This document shows, piece by piece, positions 10,112 through 21,516 of a stretch of DNA of 64,000 nucleotides. The stretch is from Tenebrio molitor. Taxonomy: Eukaryota; Arthropoda; Insecta; Coleoptera; Tenebrionidae. The position numbers and the translations under genes are program-made. Location: contig NC_091051.1 of NCBI RefSeq assembly GCF_963966145.1, forward strand, positions 21,452,001 to 21,516,000. The letters are read 5' to 3'. The stretch's first letter is position 1; every line of letters begins with the position of its first letter. The notes beneath the pieces are model-generated. The model did no database searches. It saw only the letters and a program-made list of their open reading frames with translations, and had not been told where the DNA came from.

Positions 10112-10430
10112 TATTTCAAATTTTACGTGCGCTAGATATTACTTTCTCTACGTAGAATTTAGTGATTTTTATGTTAACCAATCTCTCGCTGGACAAACTA
10201 TACCAATTTTCCTAAACAGAATTCAACATTTCTGGGTTATTACGAATCTGATTCACAGGGTCTGCTGTGCTTCCTAGAGTCGGTCGTCTGTATTTATTTC
10301 AACTTCATACACCAAATCTTTCGTGTGGCTCCAAAAATTAAAATCCAAAGGGGTTAAATCGAGGAGCGGGGACGCCATCGTCACAGAATAGAGAACAATT
10401 GTTCTCTATTCTGTGCCATCGTATTGGAAC
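10112..10430 (-). pseudogene. Mariner-like transposase C-terminal relic
   Basis: The minus strand from about 10420 reads MASPLLDLTPLDFNFW, KDLVYEVEINTDD and, after stops, IRNN.EML. These correspond to the SPDLTPLDFxLW and KDLVY blocks around the third catalytic Asp of a mariner-like transposase and to its C-terminal helix. The coding sequence has multiple stops and a palindromic insertion (10374-10421), and its 3' end is interrupted by the SINE. Confidence 0.65.
10374..10421. repeat. 34-bp palindrome between 7-bp direct repeats
   Basis: GCCATCG occurs at 10374-10380 and 10415-10421. Between them is TCACAGAATAGAGAACAA followed by its mirror. CACAGAATAGAGAACAA and TTGTTCTCTATTCTGTG form a perfect 34-bp palindrome (10382-10415). 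It interrupts the conserved transposase block. Confidence 0.8.
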
Positions 10431-10945
10431 CAGTCGGAACCAGCCTCACATAAACGCAGATGTAAAGTCCATCTAATACCCCAAGGCAGTAAAATATCCT
10501 TGTCTAACATAAGAATTTTGGATGAAAAATACATGACGTCATAAGTAAAATTTTTATGCCATAAGGTGGCTAATTAAAAAATAAACTCGACCTGTTCGAG
10601 CGTTTTGCTTGAAAACATTTAATAACGCAATTATAAATTTTGTTCCTTACTTTATCACCATACAGTATAATATGTAATATAATTCTAATTTAGGTAACCA
10701 GATAAAAGACAAAAGCTGAAGTTAATGAAAGTAAAATGAATGAATACGGCAATAAAACTGATAATGTAGCAAATTAAACAAAATTTGCTTAACAGCAAGT
10801 GTGCTAAAGTATGAAATAGAGTTTCCTACAATAAACTGTAAAGTAATAGTTATTTATTTTTTAGTAACACGATATTGTTTGTTTTCGTCATAGATACACA
10901 TTATGAAAAACAACTCATAACTCCCTCGGGGAATTTTTTATAGTA

Positions 10946-11064
10946 CAGTGGCCGGCAAAAAAAGTTAGCCATCATTTAAATGTCAGTGTCATTAAAGCAT
11001 TAATTACACATTTGCATTTTGATGTGACAGAAAAGTGATGGCTAGTTTTTATAGCTGGCCATTG
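10946..11064. mobile_element. TA-flanked MITE, 119 bp
   Basis: Inverted ends CAGTGGCCGGCAAAAAAAGT and CAATGGCCAGCTATAAAAAC lead into TTAGCCATCA and CTAGCCATCA. TA is on both sides. Confidence 0.75.
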
Positions 11065-12484
11065 TATCTAACCATATATTCACGCAATCTTCCCTGCAAA
11101 ATGTTTGTAAGAAAGTTTTAAGTTTTAAGTATAGACACTAAAAAATAAAATATTGTATGCACCACGGGAGATATTCATGTTTTTCCCCTCGGTTGACTTA
11201 TAGTAGCGTAGCGTCCGAGTGCCTCTTTAAAGCCTAAAGCCTCCAAGTCATGTGGACACACTTTCATGACGTATAATGTATAAAAAATTTCCTGAAACCG
11301 CACAATTAAAAAAATATATTCGTAAAAATGTGAAATTTTACTACCTAATCACGTCTGTCAAAAAACGTCGGGTTCCGGTATCCATGGTGGCACGAAAAAA
11401 AATATTTATGAACAAGCAGTTTTATTAGTTTTCATTTCGTGCAGTTTGCAGTTTATTTTTATATTTTGGGCTGCAGTGTTTTGATAAATAAAAAACTAGA
11501 CATGTTAGAAGAAGAAAATGACGTTCCTTATAATGTAGCCGACACTGCGGCCTCCCTAGTATAAGATTTATTACCCACATTACATTTTACTTGTACTAGT
11601 AATGTAATAGGAAGTCAGGTAATAATTTTATTTCATACTATCCACTAGATGTTCGATTACATCATCAATTTGAGTCCGGTAGGTGAGTTATATAACAGTA
11701 TCAGAGCCGGAAAGTGTCACTAAGCAACACCTACCGGACTGTTTTATTTTTATCCATCAAATCTGACATTGAAAAGTGAAAAATAATGTGATTTTTTAAT
11801 TTTTGAATTAAAATTATGATGCACAAGAGACTTCCAGTATGAAATAAAATACATTACGATATACATCCGGTAGTACTTGTAACCTACCGGACTTATAACG
11901 TAAATTACTATTACAGTACTAGCCAGGTAAAAATCTTTCCAGCGTCAAGATAGCCTTGAAATTTTGATTTTCAAGAAAAATTCTTTATTTCACTTGTGAA
12001 AAGAAACTCCACATTAGAAGTATGATATTGATTAAAAACTAACTGCTTTTTTTGATGGTGGTGCAAACATAAATATAAAGTATATTTTTTAAATTTGCCA
12101 TTTGTAACTTCTTAATTAGTCGTGTAATAGAATTTTCAGACATTTGTCAAGATTTTACAAACTGTAACAGCAGTTAATTAAAAGTTCCTTTTTATTATTA
12201 ATTAGCTATCGATAATTTATCATTACTGTATAAAATCTTTCTACGCTGACATATATATATAATAGTAACTTGTTTATTATTTTTGGATACAAACTTTAAA
12301 ACTTCATTCAAGCGTAAGCATAAAAAATAACCCGCCTACATCTCTTCGCGAAACTTGTTTCAACTTTTATAATTTTTTAATCAAGAAACATAAATTTTCA
12401 GGGCGAATGTTCTTCTTGTGCTGAAAATTATCTATGCGAACTTTGATTTTTATAAAAATGCTAACACGATTGAATTTGGAACTT
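11065..12484. other. Mostly unannotated; lies downstream of the membrane-protein exon
   Basis: CCGGTAGGTG, CACCTACCGGACT and CCTACCGGACTT recur at 11676-11898 in mixed orientation, suggesting a decayed repeat. No ORF is convincing. Since the exon at 12487-12680 is on the minus strand, this is probably intron 3' of it. Confidence 0.4.
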
Positions 12485-12486
12485 AC

Positions 12487-12680
12487 CGTTTGCGCGACAG
12501 CATAAATTGGCTTGTTGATAATCTTTGTGGGAGTATTGGGAAACGGCATTCGATCTAACGAGTCCCATTCTTTGACCTTTCTTCGGTGACTGTAATAACG
12601 ATAAATAACAATCGTCATAGCCACAAACAGGGCCATTCCGGTGCCTGCAGCGGCACCAAGTACTGCAGAAGCTACCATTC
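12487..12680 (-). CDS. Internal exon of a single-pass membrane protein (host gene)
   Basis: A 194-bp exon sits between a strong acceptor (TTTCTTATTTTCGCAG, AG at 12682-12681) and a consensus donor (ACG|GTAAGT, GT at 12486-12485). It begins in phase 1 and ends in phase 0, encoding 64 complete codons. The peptide starts MVASAVLGAAAGTGMALFVA, continues MTIVIYRYYSHRRK and then KEWDSLDRMPFPNTPTKI. This is a glycine/alanine-rich transmembrane helix with a stop-transfer basic cluster and a cytoplasmic juxtamembrane segment. I do not recognise the family. Flanking exons are not identifiable here, so the introns must be long and transposon-filled. Codon use and splice signals set it apart from the surrounding relics. 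Confidence 0.7.
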
Positions 12681-12836
12681 CTGCGAAAATAAGAAACAAA
12701 CTAAAAATTTCGTTCCGTTTTTATTTCGTTGCGGAGGAATTTAGGTGAAGGAAGTTTTGTCAACGTATGTGGAGGGCTCTAGAAATACTGGCTGATAGCG
12801 AGTTGAAGAATGTTAAATATAGGTATAAATATTATA

Positions 12837-12946
12837 CCGAGCGATCATTTAAAAAATAAATCGAGTTTGCTTTGGAGCCTATGCTATAGCATGGGTTGGC
12901 CATAGGTAACACGCCGACTCGATTTATTTTTTAATTGATCGCACCG
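12837..12946. mobile_element. TA-flanked MITE, 110 bp
   Basis: Inverted ends of about 30 bp (CCGAGCGATCATTTAAAAAA and, reversed, CGGTGCGATCAATTAAAAAA) continue into TAAATCGAG. TA is on both sides. Confidence 0.75.
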
Positions 12947-12957
12947 TAGATATTATA

Positions 12958-13828
12958 CAGTGAGCGGGAAAAGTATGGAATAAATTCCTTAAAAATTAAA
13001 CAAAATTGTTTTCAAAAAAATCTTTGGACAGGTCAATTTTAGTTTATAAAAATACATGTTTTGGTACCAAAGAAAATTCCAAGCAGTCATATGTTTTCGA
13101 GTGATGACGTCATCGATACTTTTTTTAAATAGAAACCCCCTATTTTTTTTTCTTGATTCGAATAGCCCTTTTAATTGTCTAAACGACAGTATAAAAATTT
13201 TGTTAGCTTACATAAGGAAATTTTTGAGAAAAAAAAAATAAAGTTGGAAAAAATTTTTTTATAACGAACAAAAATAAGTCAATAAATCAAACAGTCAAAT
13301 GTTACTGTCAATTTCATTCGTATGTGTTATTTGTTTTACAAAATGTTTTCGAAAATGACTCATTTAACAGAAACACAACGTATAGAAATTTTAATTTTGA
13401 TTGGGTGCTGGAATAAAACTAAAACGGGGAATTTCTTCATAAACTTGCTTATTGTCAACAAGCTGGGGGATGGCAATTCAAACATTTAATTCCATAATTT
13501 TAAGTACTTACTAACACAGTTTTTGACTTGTTTTTATTCGTTATAAAATTTATTTTTTCCAACTTTATTATTTTTTTTCTCAAAAATTTCCTTATGTAAG
13601 GTAACAACATTTTTATACTGGAATTTAGACAATTAAAAGGGCTATTAGAATCAAGAAAAAAAATAAGGGGTTTCCATTTAAAAAAGTGAAAACAAATGAC
13701 TGCTTGGAATTTTATTTTGTACTAAAATATGTATTTTTATAAACTAAAATTGACCTGTCCAAAGATTTTTTTGAAAAACATTTTGTTTAATTTTTAAGAA
13801 ATGTATTCCATACTTTTGCCGCTCACTG
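12958..13828 (+). mobile_element. Mariner-like element with long inverted repeats and transposase remnant
   Basis: An 871-bp element flanked by TA, with arms of about 300 bp (CAGTGAGCGGGAAAAGTATG at the left end, the mirrored CAGTGAGCGGCAAAAGTATG at the right). Between them, near 13341, the plus strand reads MFSKMTHLTETQRIEILILI, the first residues of a mariner-type transposase. The catalytic domain is deleted. The structure parallels the 871-bp element at 16179-17049. Confidence 0.8.
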
Positions 13829-14709
13829 TATGTACCTTCACGTGGCCAGAGTGCGCAAGTAGAAAATCACTATTAGTAATAGTACGTATAAGATGAGATG
13901 CTCTCCTGTGAAAATTATTATTAAAGGCTTACAAATTGCTTTTGTGTGCAACCGTACGCGAAATGAGCACTTCGCGTACGTACAACAGGCCGCGAAATTG
14001 AATTTCGCAGCCGTTGCCTTGACGACGGCCGTAAAAGTAAAAGTCAGTTCAATATTTATTTATTACCACAATTACAACATATCTATCTGCCTATTTGCAG
14101 TGTAATCTTACAAAATCTAGATTGGTTACAGTTAAATTTTGATTTATGCCAGTTTTTGTGTCAGGAACGGCCACTACTAGTACAGAATTTTCATCCGGTT
14201 TGAAATTCCCGCTAATTTCAAATGGCATGAGGAGTCAATAAAAAAGATCCCCATTATCGATCCACAACAGACACGTGTGAACTACGTTAATTTTTCACCA
14301 ATCAAAAAGAGAAATATCTAAATAGTAACTAGTATACTAACATATCCTTAATCCTGAATATCATCAACAGATATCTTGGTTTATTTGTATCTTCGCACGG
14401 CCCCTGATATTTCCACGATTAAAATAACCTAAAATCGAGCAGATGATACAACTTATCATAACAGAACTTAACCTGCTACAATAAATAAATTCCAGTAAAT
14501 AGGTAAGCCAATGCAACATTATCCGACACGGTTTTCACATTCTTCTTGTTACACCAGTTTCAAAGTCACTGTAACATTTTTCATACTGCCGTTTAGATTT
14601 CCAGGTATCTAATTAGCCACTGCACAATTTATAATATTTTTTAACCCTGGATGAGTCCACGGAACCGAAACATCGTAGTTTTCTTCCGTTTTTTTTTCTT
14701 CTCGTTTCA
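13829..14709. other. Mostly unannotated; small hairpins only
   Basis: A hairpin GTACGCGAA / TTCGCGTAC lies at about 13953-13979, followed by GCGAAATT / AATTTCGC. Otherwise no ORF or repeat is supported. Confidence 0.4.
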
Positions 14710-14855
14710 CTCGCCTTTAAACTGGCTCACTCATGCCAAAAAAGTCCAATTAACACACACGAACGAGTTGCATACAACGTTGTTTTGTTCGACGAGCCCC
14801 TTAAAAGCTCCAAATCGCTTAAAATTTTTAAAATTCTGAGTGTTGAACAAAAAAT
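14710..14855. repeat. Family A repeat, fragment
   Basis: CACTCATGCCAAAAAAGTCC, CGAACGAGTTG, TTGTTCGACGAGCCCCTTAA and CTCCAAATCGCTTAAAAT match the family best seen at 43166-43415 and 55897-56196. Confidence 0.75.
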
Positions 14856-15004
14856 TTTTTTATGAACGCAGATGAATGAAAAAACCTTTGCATTTAATAA
14901 CGGACAGACACCAAACATTTTTTGTATGCAACTCGTTAGTAAAGTATTTTTTTTACACGGCGGCACACACGGCAAATTTTTCTTCTCGTATAAAAAAGTA
15001 TTAC

Positions 15005-15445
15005 TTTACTCACTTATTACATAATAGTATATTAAAGAACGAGTTTTATAAGGATTGATTTGGCGCACGAGTCCCAAATGTAGAAAACGAGCCGTAGGGG
15101 AGTTTTCTATCGGACGAGTGCGCCAATGCCCTTATAAAACGAGTTTTTTATGTTATTTTTTAGAATTTGCACCCTTGTTTTAATTTTTAAATAAAAAAAA
15201 TAAATTTGCAAATTTTTGGGAATTTTGTATTAATTGGTAATTCAAGGTAACGGATGCAACTACATCCGCAACAGATGTTAAAAAGTAGAGTTTGAGCATT
15301 AATATTGGAAGTTTTTTGGTGTAAATGACAAAAACTTTCTTAGAGATCTATTAAACTACGAGTGCTTTAATAGATAGCCATAAACTACTCCAAATTGAAT
15401 ACAATCAATAATAGACCTATTAGAGACGCAAATTCTAAAAATAAC
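15005..15445. repeat. Composite palindromic repeat
   Basis: AACGAGTTTTATAAGG and its inverse CCTTATAAAACGAG enclose TGGCGCACGAG / GAGTGCGCCA (15045-15150). An outer pair, TTTTTTAGAATTTGC (15155) and GCAAATTCTAAAAATAA (15429), encloses about 290 bp. These are nested foldbacks without coding capacity. Confidence 0.6.
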
Positions 15446-15485
15446 TATTTTATCTACTCTGAGTTATAAATAGGCTCATTATTAT

Positions 15486-15532
15486 ACCGAAAACAGTTTA
15501 ATAATGAAGCACATTATTAAACTGTTTTTGGT
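15486..15532. repeat. Strong hairpin
   Basis: ACCGAAAACAGTTTAATAAT pairs with its mirror across a 5-nt loop (AAGCA): 21-bp arms with one mismatch. Confidence 0.7.
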
Positions 15533-15744
15533 AACTTTTAGCTTTTGTTATATTGGTAACATCAGCCGTTTGACGTCAGGCGTCAAGGTAACGAATGAAG
15601 CTATGAGGTAAATTTAGTAAATATAATCTTACATTTTTGTGAAAAATGTCTATTACCAACCCACGCGAAAGTCCCTAGTCTAATATGAAAGCTTGAGCAG
15701 CCGGGATTAGTCAAGCAAAGTAGATAAAATAGTAACTATATTAT

Positions 15745-15935
15745 ACTCGTTTTTTGTTCGACACTGTCAGAATTTGAAAATTTTCTCCTATGTGAACGGA
15801 TTCTGAATTCTGATAAATGTCACAACTTGTCAAAACGAAACGTCAAGCTAATTTTAAAGGTTTTAAGCGATTTGGAGCCTTTAAGGGGCTCGTCGAACAA
15901 AAAAACGAAACGTTGTATTCAACTCGTTCTTCACT
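15745..15935. repeat. Family A repeat, inverted copy
   Basis: TTTTTTGTTCGACACTGTCA, AACGAAACGTCAAGCT, AAGCGATTTGGAGCCTTTAA and GGGGCTCGTCGAACAAAAAA are the reverse complement of the 43265-43415 unit. The unit itself has inverted ends of the type TTTTTTGTTCGAC. Confidence 0.8.
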
Positions 15936-16178
15936 ATGTTCTTATCTATGTAGATTTTTTTTTCAAATACCTACATATGATGAATGAAGAAAGGTGAAAT
16001 GTGCTGTAACTTCTTCTAAACCTACAATTCTTTCAAATAGTTTGGCTACCATCCCATCAAACGTTAAATTAATATCTTTAGTTCTTTCATCCTGATTTTT
16101 TTTTCTTCGACGTGCGTTTCTTCTTCATCCATTCCACATTATAGCCAATCTTTTTTTGCTTTAGGTATTAAATACATA

Positions 16179-17049
16179 CACTGCGTTCCTAAAGTTCGGA
16201 ATAAATTCGATAAAATTGTAAGTATTAATTTCTGAGAAAAATCCTCGAAGAGGTCAACTTTGTTTTTAAAAACTCCATGTTGTACAGTACGTTATTTATG
16301 TTGACGGCTTGTCATATCCTACCTAATAAAGACGTTGTCAATAATTTTTTTAAATGACAACACCCACTTTTTTTAATCTTTTTATGGAAGCCCTTCCCAC
16401 TACTTAAACGACTAGTGAAAAAATTGATACCTCACATAAAAAAAAATTTGAGAAAATGACAAATTTTACTTAAAAAATTAAACTTAATTTTTAATTTAAA
16501 AATTTTAAGTAATTGACCTCAAACAAAAACAAACAAACATCTAAGGTTAACAATAAAATTTAACGCAAATGTTGAAATTGCCTCCCGCCAACTATTTGCC
16601 ACTCACCGACACTTTGTGCACTGAGCTCAATAATGTCAGGGCTTTGGGCTTATTTGTTCTATTTCAGCGCGAATTCTCTGTCGCAAATTTTCTACATTGT
16701 TTGGTTTATTAAAATAAACCTTCGATTGTAACTAAACCCATTGAAAAAAAATTACGTTAAAAATTAAATTATATTTTTTGAAGTAAAATTTGTCATTTTC
16801 TCAAAAAAAATTGTTATGTAAGGTATCAATTTTTTTTATTGATCGTTTAGCTAGTATGAAGGCGTACCAGAAAAATAAGAAAAAAACGTGGGTTGTCATT
16901 TAAAAAAATGATTGATGACGTCATTATTAGAAGATAACTAGCTGTCAACTGAACAATATGCACTTTTTAAAAACAAAGTTGACCGGTTCCAGGATTTTTC
17001 TCAGAAATTAATACTTACAGTTTTATCGAATTTATTCCGAACTTTACTG
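16179..17049 (-). mobile_element. Mariner-like element with long inverted repeats and C-terminal transposase remnant
   Basis: An 871-bp element whose arms of about 300 bp carry AAAGTTCGGAATAAATTCG at both ends. TA is intact on the left; the right flank is TG. In the centre the minus strand (about 16705-16560) reads NVENLRQRIRAEIEQISPKA, matching the NxxELRxRI C-terminal segment of mariner-type transposases. The rest is deleted. Confidence 0.75.
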
Positions 17050-17069
17050 TGAAATTATCATCCGTTCTC

Positions 17070-17667
17070 ATGTTCATTTTAAATTAAAATTAAAATTTCG
17101 AAGTAATTCAGATGTAGCCTTTGCCCTTGCAGACCATTTTGTAGCAGATAGCCCCTTTAAAGTTTGAAATCCTTGATGCGATGATTGTTCGTTGCTAATT
17201 TCATCATCATCATCACGCTCAAGTTCACCGAATAGACATTTTTCAAAATGAGTCATCTACGTTGAGGAGAATAGCTAAAAAAATTATAGCACTTTTGTAC
17301 ATCACCAAAAAAAATTCCAACTTTTGACAGAAGCACATTTCCGTGCCACATGAGAGATCTAAATTTAGTTGATGTGGAGGACGATGAACGTAAGGTGCGA
17401 AAACTTCACGACTAGTGTTCCTGATAGCTTTTTTAATAAACTGTGATCTCGGTTTACTCCACCGCTCATAACAGTCATACTCACAACACTAGCTCCAGCA
17501 TAAGCCTGGCCGACCATGTTTTCTGTATTCAAATTATGTCCTTTAAAACTGTCTAGTTCTAGTATGTAATAAGGAAACATCACCAAATGCATTCAAAAAC
17601 CGGCTTTGCGTATCTCATCTAATATGCTGTTTCTAGTAATATCAGCCAAAATTTCCATTTGTCCATC
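17070..17667 (-). pseudogene. hAT-type (ZMYM-like) transposase fragment
   Basis: Read on the minus strand from 17667: DGQMEILADI, ILDEIRKAGF, FPYYILELDSFKG, ENMVGQAYAGASVVSM and finally LKGLSATKWSARAKA. These correspond in order to the IxxEIxxAxFF, VGQGYDGASxMSG and LSxTRWxAR blocks of hAT transposases. Large pieces between the blocks are missing and the frame is broken. It is cut at the upper end by the mariner terminus at 17668. Confidence 0.7.
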
Positions 17668-17765
17668 TACAGAGTGACTTGTGCAGATATTTTAACCTGT
17701 GATAGAACCCCACGAAAGGTAACGATTGAGCCAATGAAGCCTTATACCGTGCAATCAACAATTAT
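17668..17765. repeat. Terminus of a mariner-like family (also 25860 and 57150-57311)
   Basis: CAGAGTGACTTGTGCAGATA, TTTTAACCTGTGATAGAACC and GGTAACGATTGAGCCAAT match the element ends at 25860-26020 and, inverted, at 57180-57311. Only the end is recognisable. Confidence 0.6.
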
Positions 17766-18128
17766 TTAGATCAAAGAAGGCTTTGGATTTTGATACGTAT
17801 TTCCAAACCTAGACTTTCAGATGATCTGGATGCACGAAAGTATTTTGGGTTGCATATACCTGTTTCAATTTAAATTTGGAAATGTTTACTGAAATTCGAC
17901 CAAACAGGCTATACAGACTGATTCGCATAACATTCCGACCCTAACGAAATTTAAATGCAGCCAATAATACGTTATCCAATTATAGCTTGATACCTTCATT
18001 TACTGTGAAATCTGGACACTTCTGACATTTTTGTAAATCACTTGACAATTCTTTTTTGTATAATTGTAAAATATTTGTTGTCAATTAAAATGTGCTTAAA
18101 TGATGAAAGGATCGATATGATATTGATA
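17766..18128. other. No feature recognised
   Basis: No ORF or repeat match was supported between the mariner terminus and the next MITE. Confidence 0.4.
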
Positions 18129-18588
18129 CAGGTGTCCCAAAAATGGCGTACTAACTACTTACTACCGTATCCAGGATGTTTAAATGTACACGAAAAAAAT
18201 ATGGAAAACATTTTTCAGACAAAAAAATTAATTATTATTATTTTTATTATTAACAAAGATGTACTCGTACATCATTACCTTGCAATGTTACCGTAGTGGA
18301 TTTAAAATTTTTTTTTCGATTTCCAAAGCTTCTAAATTCACTATTGTGCAGGATTAGATATTGGTAGTGAGTAATCTTGTACTTTGTGATAATATGTACG
18401 ATTAGAGGTAGCTGTCATGACAATTTAATACGTATATTTCAAAATAATTTTCCTGTTAAGTGCCACTTTCAAGGACCGCCAAATCAGCAATTAAGTCCAA
18501 TAGAATTTTTTAAACATTTTTCTGACGTTTACGGTAGTCTCTTCTACACCGTAGTGCACCGTTAGTACGCCATTTTTGGGACACCCTG
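18129..18588. mobile_element. MITE family G, copy 1
   Basis: A 460-bp element with ends CAGGTGTCCCAAAAATGGCG and the inverted CAGGGTGTCCCAAAAATGGC, TA on both sides. Its full length recurs, inverted and interrupted, at 57316-59701, which defines the family and the uninterrupted state. Two ORFs of 62-84 codons are incidental. Confidence 0.88.
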
Positions 18589-18589
18589 T

Positions 18590-19600
18590 ATATGATGAGG
18601 CAGTTTTCATATTTTTTTTACTAAATGCTGTTTCTGTTAATGATACATTCATTTGTTTCGTTACTACGCAAACATACTAAAGTTATTATTTTTGTATTTC
18701 ATTAAATAAAAATTACCGATTTTGATACTGTTTTTGCAAATTTTTAAAAAGTGGTCCAAATTAGGCTACTCTCCCCTACTATGTCGACATACGATGTCGA
18801 AAAGACTTTTCGATACTGTTTTTTTTTTTAATGTAAGGTGAAAAAAAGAAGGCTACTTCGAAATTCAAAATGACAACTATAATGACATTATTTTAATTCA
18901 AAATTGCGAAATAGTTATTTGTATCACAAGGCCAGAAACTGCACGTTTGCGAGCATGAGTACGGTTTGCAGTACTTGTCGATAGATACTTTCTGGACAAT
19001 TGATACACAAAATTTTTTTGTGCCGACTTCTGCGGATTTTTGTTAAATGGAAGTTAAAGTACTTGTTTTAATAATTGGTATTAGGGACTCTTTTTGTGTT
19101 TGCAACACTTAAAAATCTTAAAATCAACATCCCTCTTGTTTCCTGACATTTATTGGATTTAATTAATTTGTTTTGTTTTCGACATTTTCCTGAAACATTT
19201 GGTGTAATGAATACACCAGCCCATATTCAAGAAGTGGCTCAAAACGTAATTTTAATTAATTAATTTTAGTTAAATATTGCTTCTTTGTAGTTTGTACATT
19301 TTTATAAATAGAAAAACATTTTTAACGAGCCATCCACAGAACAAACATTGACGCTTGACAGAATTCTGACACGTACCAACCGAAACCGATGACAACTCAA
19401 AATCCCTACGTTTTGCCGGACTAGGCCGGCAACGCATGTGTTTCTGGACGATTTCGAGATCTACAAATTACCGAATTCCGACCGGAAGCACGAAAAATAA
19501 ATTAATTGGCTTACAAATTCAAATAGTAGGTAGAGAAGATGGAACATCGAATTTAAATTCAAAAATTTTCAGAAACATAGTAAGTGCCAAAAATTTGCAA
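18590..19600. other. No feature recognised
   Basis: AT-rich DNA with a TCGACAT/ATGTCGA inverted pair near 18782. No supported gene. Confidence 0.4.
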
Positions 19601-19725
19601 AATGAAATAGTAGTTTATTTAATGAGTTCTTGTGTAAATTGGGCATTTTTTTGCACAAGTGGGCCATTTTAAAACGCGAGTGAAACGAGCGTTTTAAAGG
19701 CCCGCGAGAGTAAGGCCGCTTTTGT
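19600..19725. repeat. Family A repeat, palindromic end
   Basis: ATAGTAGTTTATTTAATGAG, TTGTGTAAATTGGGC and GTGGGCC lead into the palindrome AAAACGCGAGTGAAACGAGC / GTTTTAAAGG. It belongs to the family described at 55897-56196. Confidence 0.75.
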
Positions 19726-19764
19726 TCACTTCCATGCAATTCGCGTGAACAAAATCTTTACCTA

Positions 19765-20157
19765 CAGTTAATTTCAAAATTATAGAGTACACCCAGTTTT
19801 CTACAGTGCGAAATGTACTTACATTTTTTGTCAATTAGCAATGTCAGTTTTGACAAACAAAATTCCTAATGTAACCGAAAACACGAAAGTGCTCACTCTT
19901 TCCAAATTAGAAGAAGGGTGGTCGATCCGGAGGGTAGCCCAATATTATAACATCGTGAAGAGCACCGTGCAGAGGATAAAACAGACTATGTTATGGTGTT
20001 CTAAAATATCAGCGACATTTTATGTTGTCAAACTTACCTAACCTATATAAAAAATATGACGCTAAAATTTCAAAAAGGCATGTTTACATGGGGAAAAAGT
20101 TGTAATAAATCGATTTCTTGATTTTTGAGGTGTACTCGATAATTTTGAAATTAACTG
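19765..20157 (+). mobile_element. Internally deleted Tc1-like transposon with HTH remnant
   Basis: A 393-bp TA-flanked element; inverted ends CAGTTAATTTCAAAATTAT and the mirrored copy, both continuing to GAGTACACC. The plus strand from 19841 encodes TLSKLEEGWSIRRVAQYYNI and VKSTVQRIK, a Tc1-type helix-turn-helix close to the one at 32072. The catalytic domain is absent. Confidence 0.8.
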
Positions 20158-20159
20158 TA

Positions 20160-20790
20160 CCTCCTCGTAGTGTAAATAACTATTGTTTCTATTTTTATGT
20201 TGTTTCGCGATCTGTCCAAAAAATATTGTTGTTTTATTTCTATTCCAGTTTATTTCGCTACGTGCTCAAATGTCATTTGACAGCTGATTGTCAAATTGTG
20301 AATCAAGCCAATCGGTTACATAGTGACGAAAAATTGATTGAATTGTTTATTTTCAATTGAATTGTGATTCTGTTGTAAGTTCATAGCAATTCATTTCTTT
20401 GTTTTGATTGTTTACTTGAACATCGATCTTGCAATCGAAATGTAAATGAAACACCTTGAGATTTTAAATTTAATGGAAGAAAAGACATTAGTATTTGTTT
20501 GACATGAAATTTTGACTTAAATTTTTGAACAAAACCGCATGGTTCCAAGTTGATCACATTCCAGACACATCACACATTTCCAGTATTTCAGCAGTGTACC
20601 GCCGATAGAATTCATCTCGCTTTTTACAAATTCACAAAACGATTACAAACAAGTTTATTGAAATTTGGGCAAGACAATTTCTGTCGGGTCAGCTAGTAAG
20701 AAAATAATTCTCACATGACTAAATTTCGTTATACATAAACATAATACATCCAAAATGAAAATCTTTCCAAAGCAGTGCATAATTAAGGAT
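20160..20790. other. No feature recognised
   Basis: No supported ORF or shared repeat. Confidence 0.35.
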
Positions 20791-20794
20791 TACC

Positions 20795-21020
20795 AGAAAG
20801 GGATTTATTGAGTGACCTCCGCAGTCGCCTGATCTTACCCCAGTAGATTCTTTTGGAATTATATTAAAAGCAAGGTTTATGTCAATTGGCCAAATTGAGC
20901 AACCGGAAGAAAAAATTCGAGATGAAATAAGAGCTCTCCAAAATATTGCTTTCTGATTCTAGAAATGATCAGTATACCTACTGCCAAGAAGGAAGTGGCA
21001 ATCGGTTTGAAAATTTACTT
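20795..21020 (+). pseudogene. Mariner-like transposase C-terminal fragment
   Basis: The plus strand reads PPQSPDLTPVDSF and, shifting frame, YIKSKVYVNW, matching WPPxSPDLTPxDFFLW and KxxVY around the third catalytic Asp of mariner-type transposases. Further residues are scattered over frames. It is a dead fragment without visible termini. Confidence 0.6.
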
Positions 21021-21184
21021 TGATCTTTTGTTTTTATTGTTTTAGTTTGCTGATGTCAAAATTACTTTACTAATAACGAAATATCATGTGACCATCATTT
21101 TCTGATTAAAGAAATTATTATTTTATGGAATTTGTGGTATAAAATTAAAATTTCACTGTCACCTTATTTTCATATATAATATAC

Positions 21185-21516
21185 CAAGGGACAGATATAT
21201 TGCCGGAAATTTTTTCGAGCAGTCCTCACACACGAGTGTTTGTAGCAAGAAAATTACACGAGGGCGCCAGCCCGAGGGTAAGTTTGAGCGACAAACACGA
21301 GTGTTGGACTGCAAGAAAAAATTTCTGGCGATATATATCTGTCCCGAGGTATATTCGGAAGAGAATCGCCCGAAAAATTTTTTCCCTAGGTCAATTATAT
21401 CGGAAATTTTCCCTAGGGAAAATTTCCACTTAATTAAATTGTGATTGGTTGCTATTTAAACAATTCGGAGTTGTGATTTGTCAATATAAATCATGTGACA
21501 TTTGAGGGCGATTCTC
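21185..21516. repeat. Palindromic repeat family B, copy 1
   Basis: Arms of about 80 bp (21187-21270 and 21285-21352) carry GGGACAGATATAT and AGTCCxxACACxCGTGTTTGT in inverted orientation around the GC-rich centre GAGGGCGCCAGCCCGAGG. The tail to 21516 (TTCCCTAGGGAAAATTTCC, GTGATTGGTTGCTATT) is shared with the copy at 50640-51100. A 77-codon ORF across the palindrome is nearly the same in the two copies. Confidence 0.8.

Noticed and set aside
9651..10277. 208-codon ORF and overlapping ORFs on both strands
   Set aside because: They lie within the SINE and its flanks. The Arg/Pro/Thr-rich composition follows the GC-rich tRNA-like sequence, and the polymerase III boxes and target duplication explain the region.
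12958..13828. Small ORFs within the long inverted arms (for example 13056-13241)
   Set aside because: They are translations of TIR sequence that appears mirrored in the other arm. Only the short transposase start near 13341 is meaningful.
21200..21433. Conserved 77-codon gene shared by three loci
   Set aside because: As a gene call: the frame runs through a palindrome and the copies are too similar for conservation to be informative. Kept only as a finding on the repeat.
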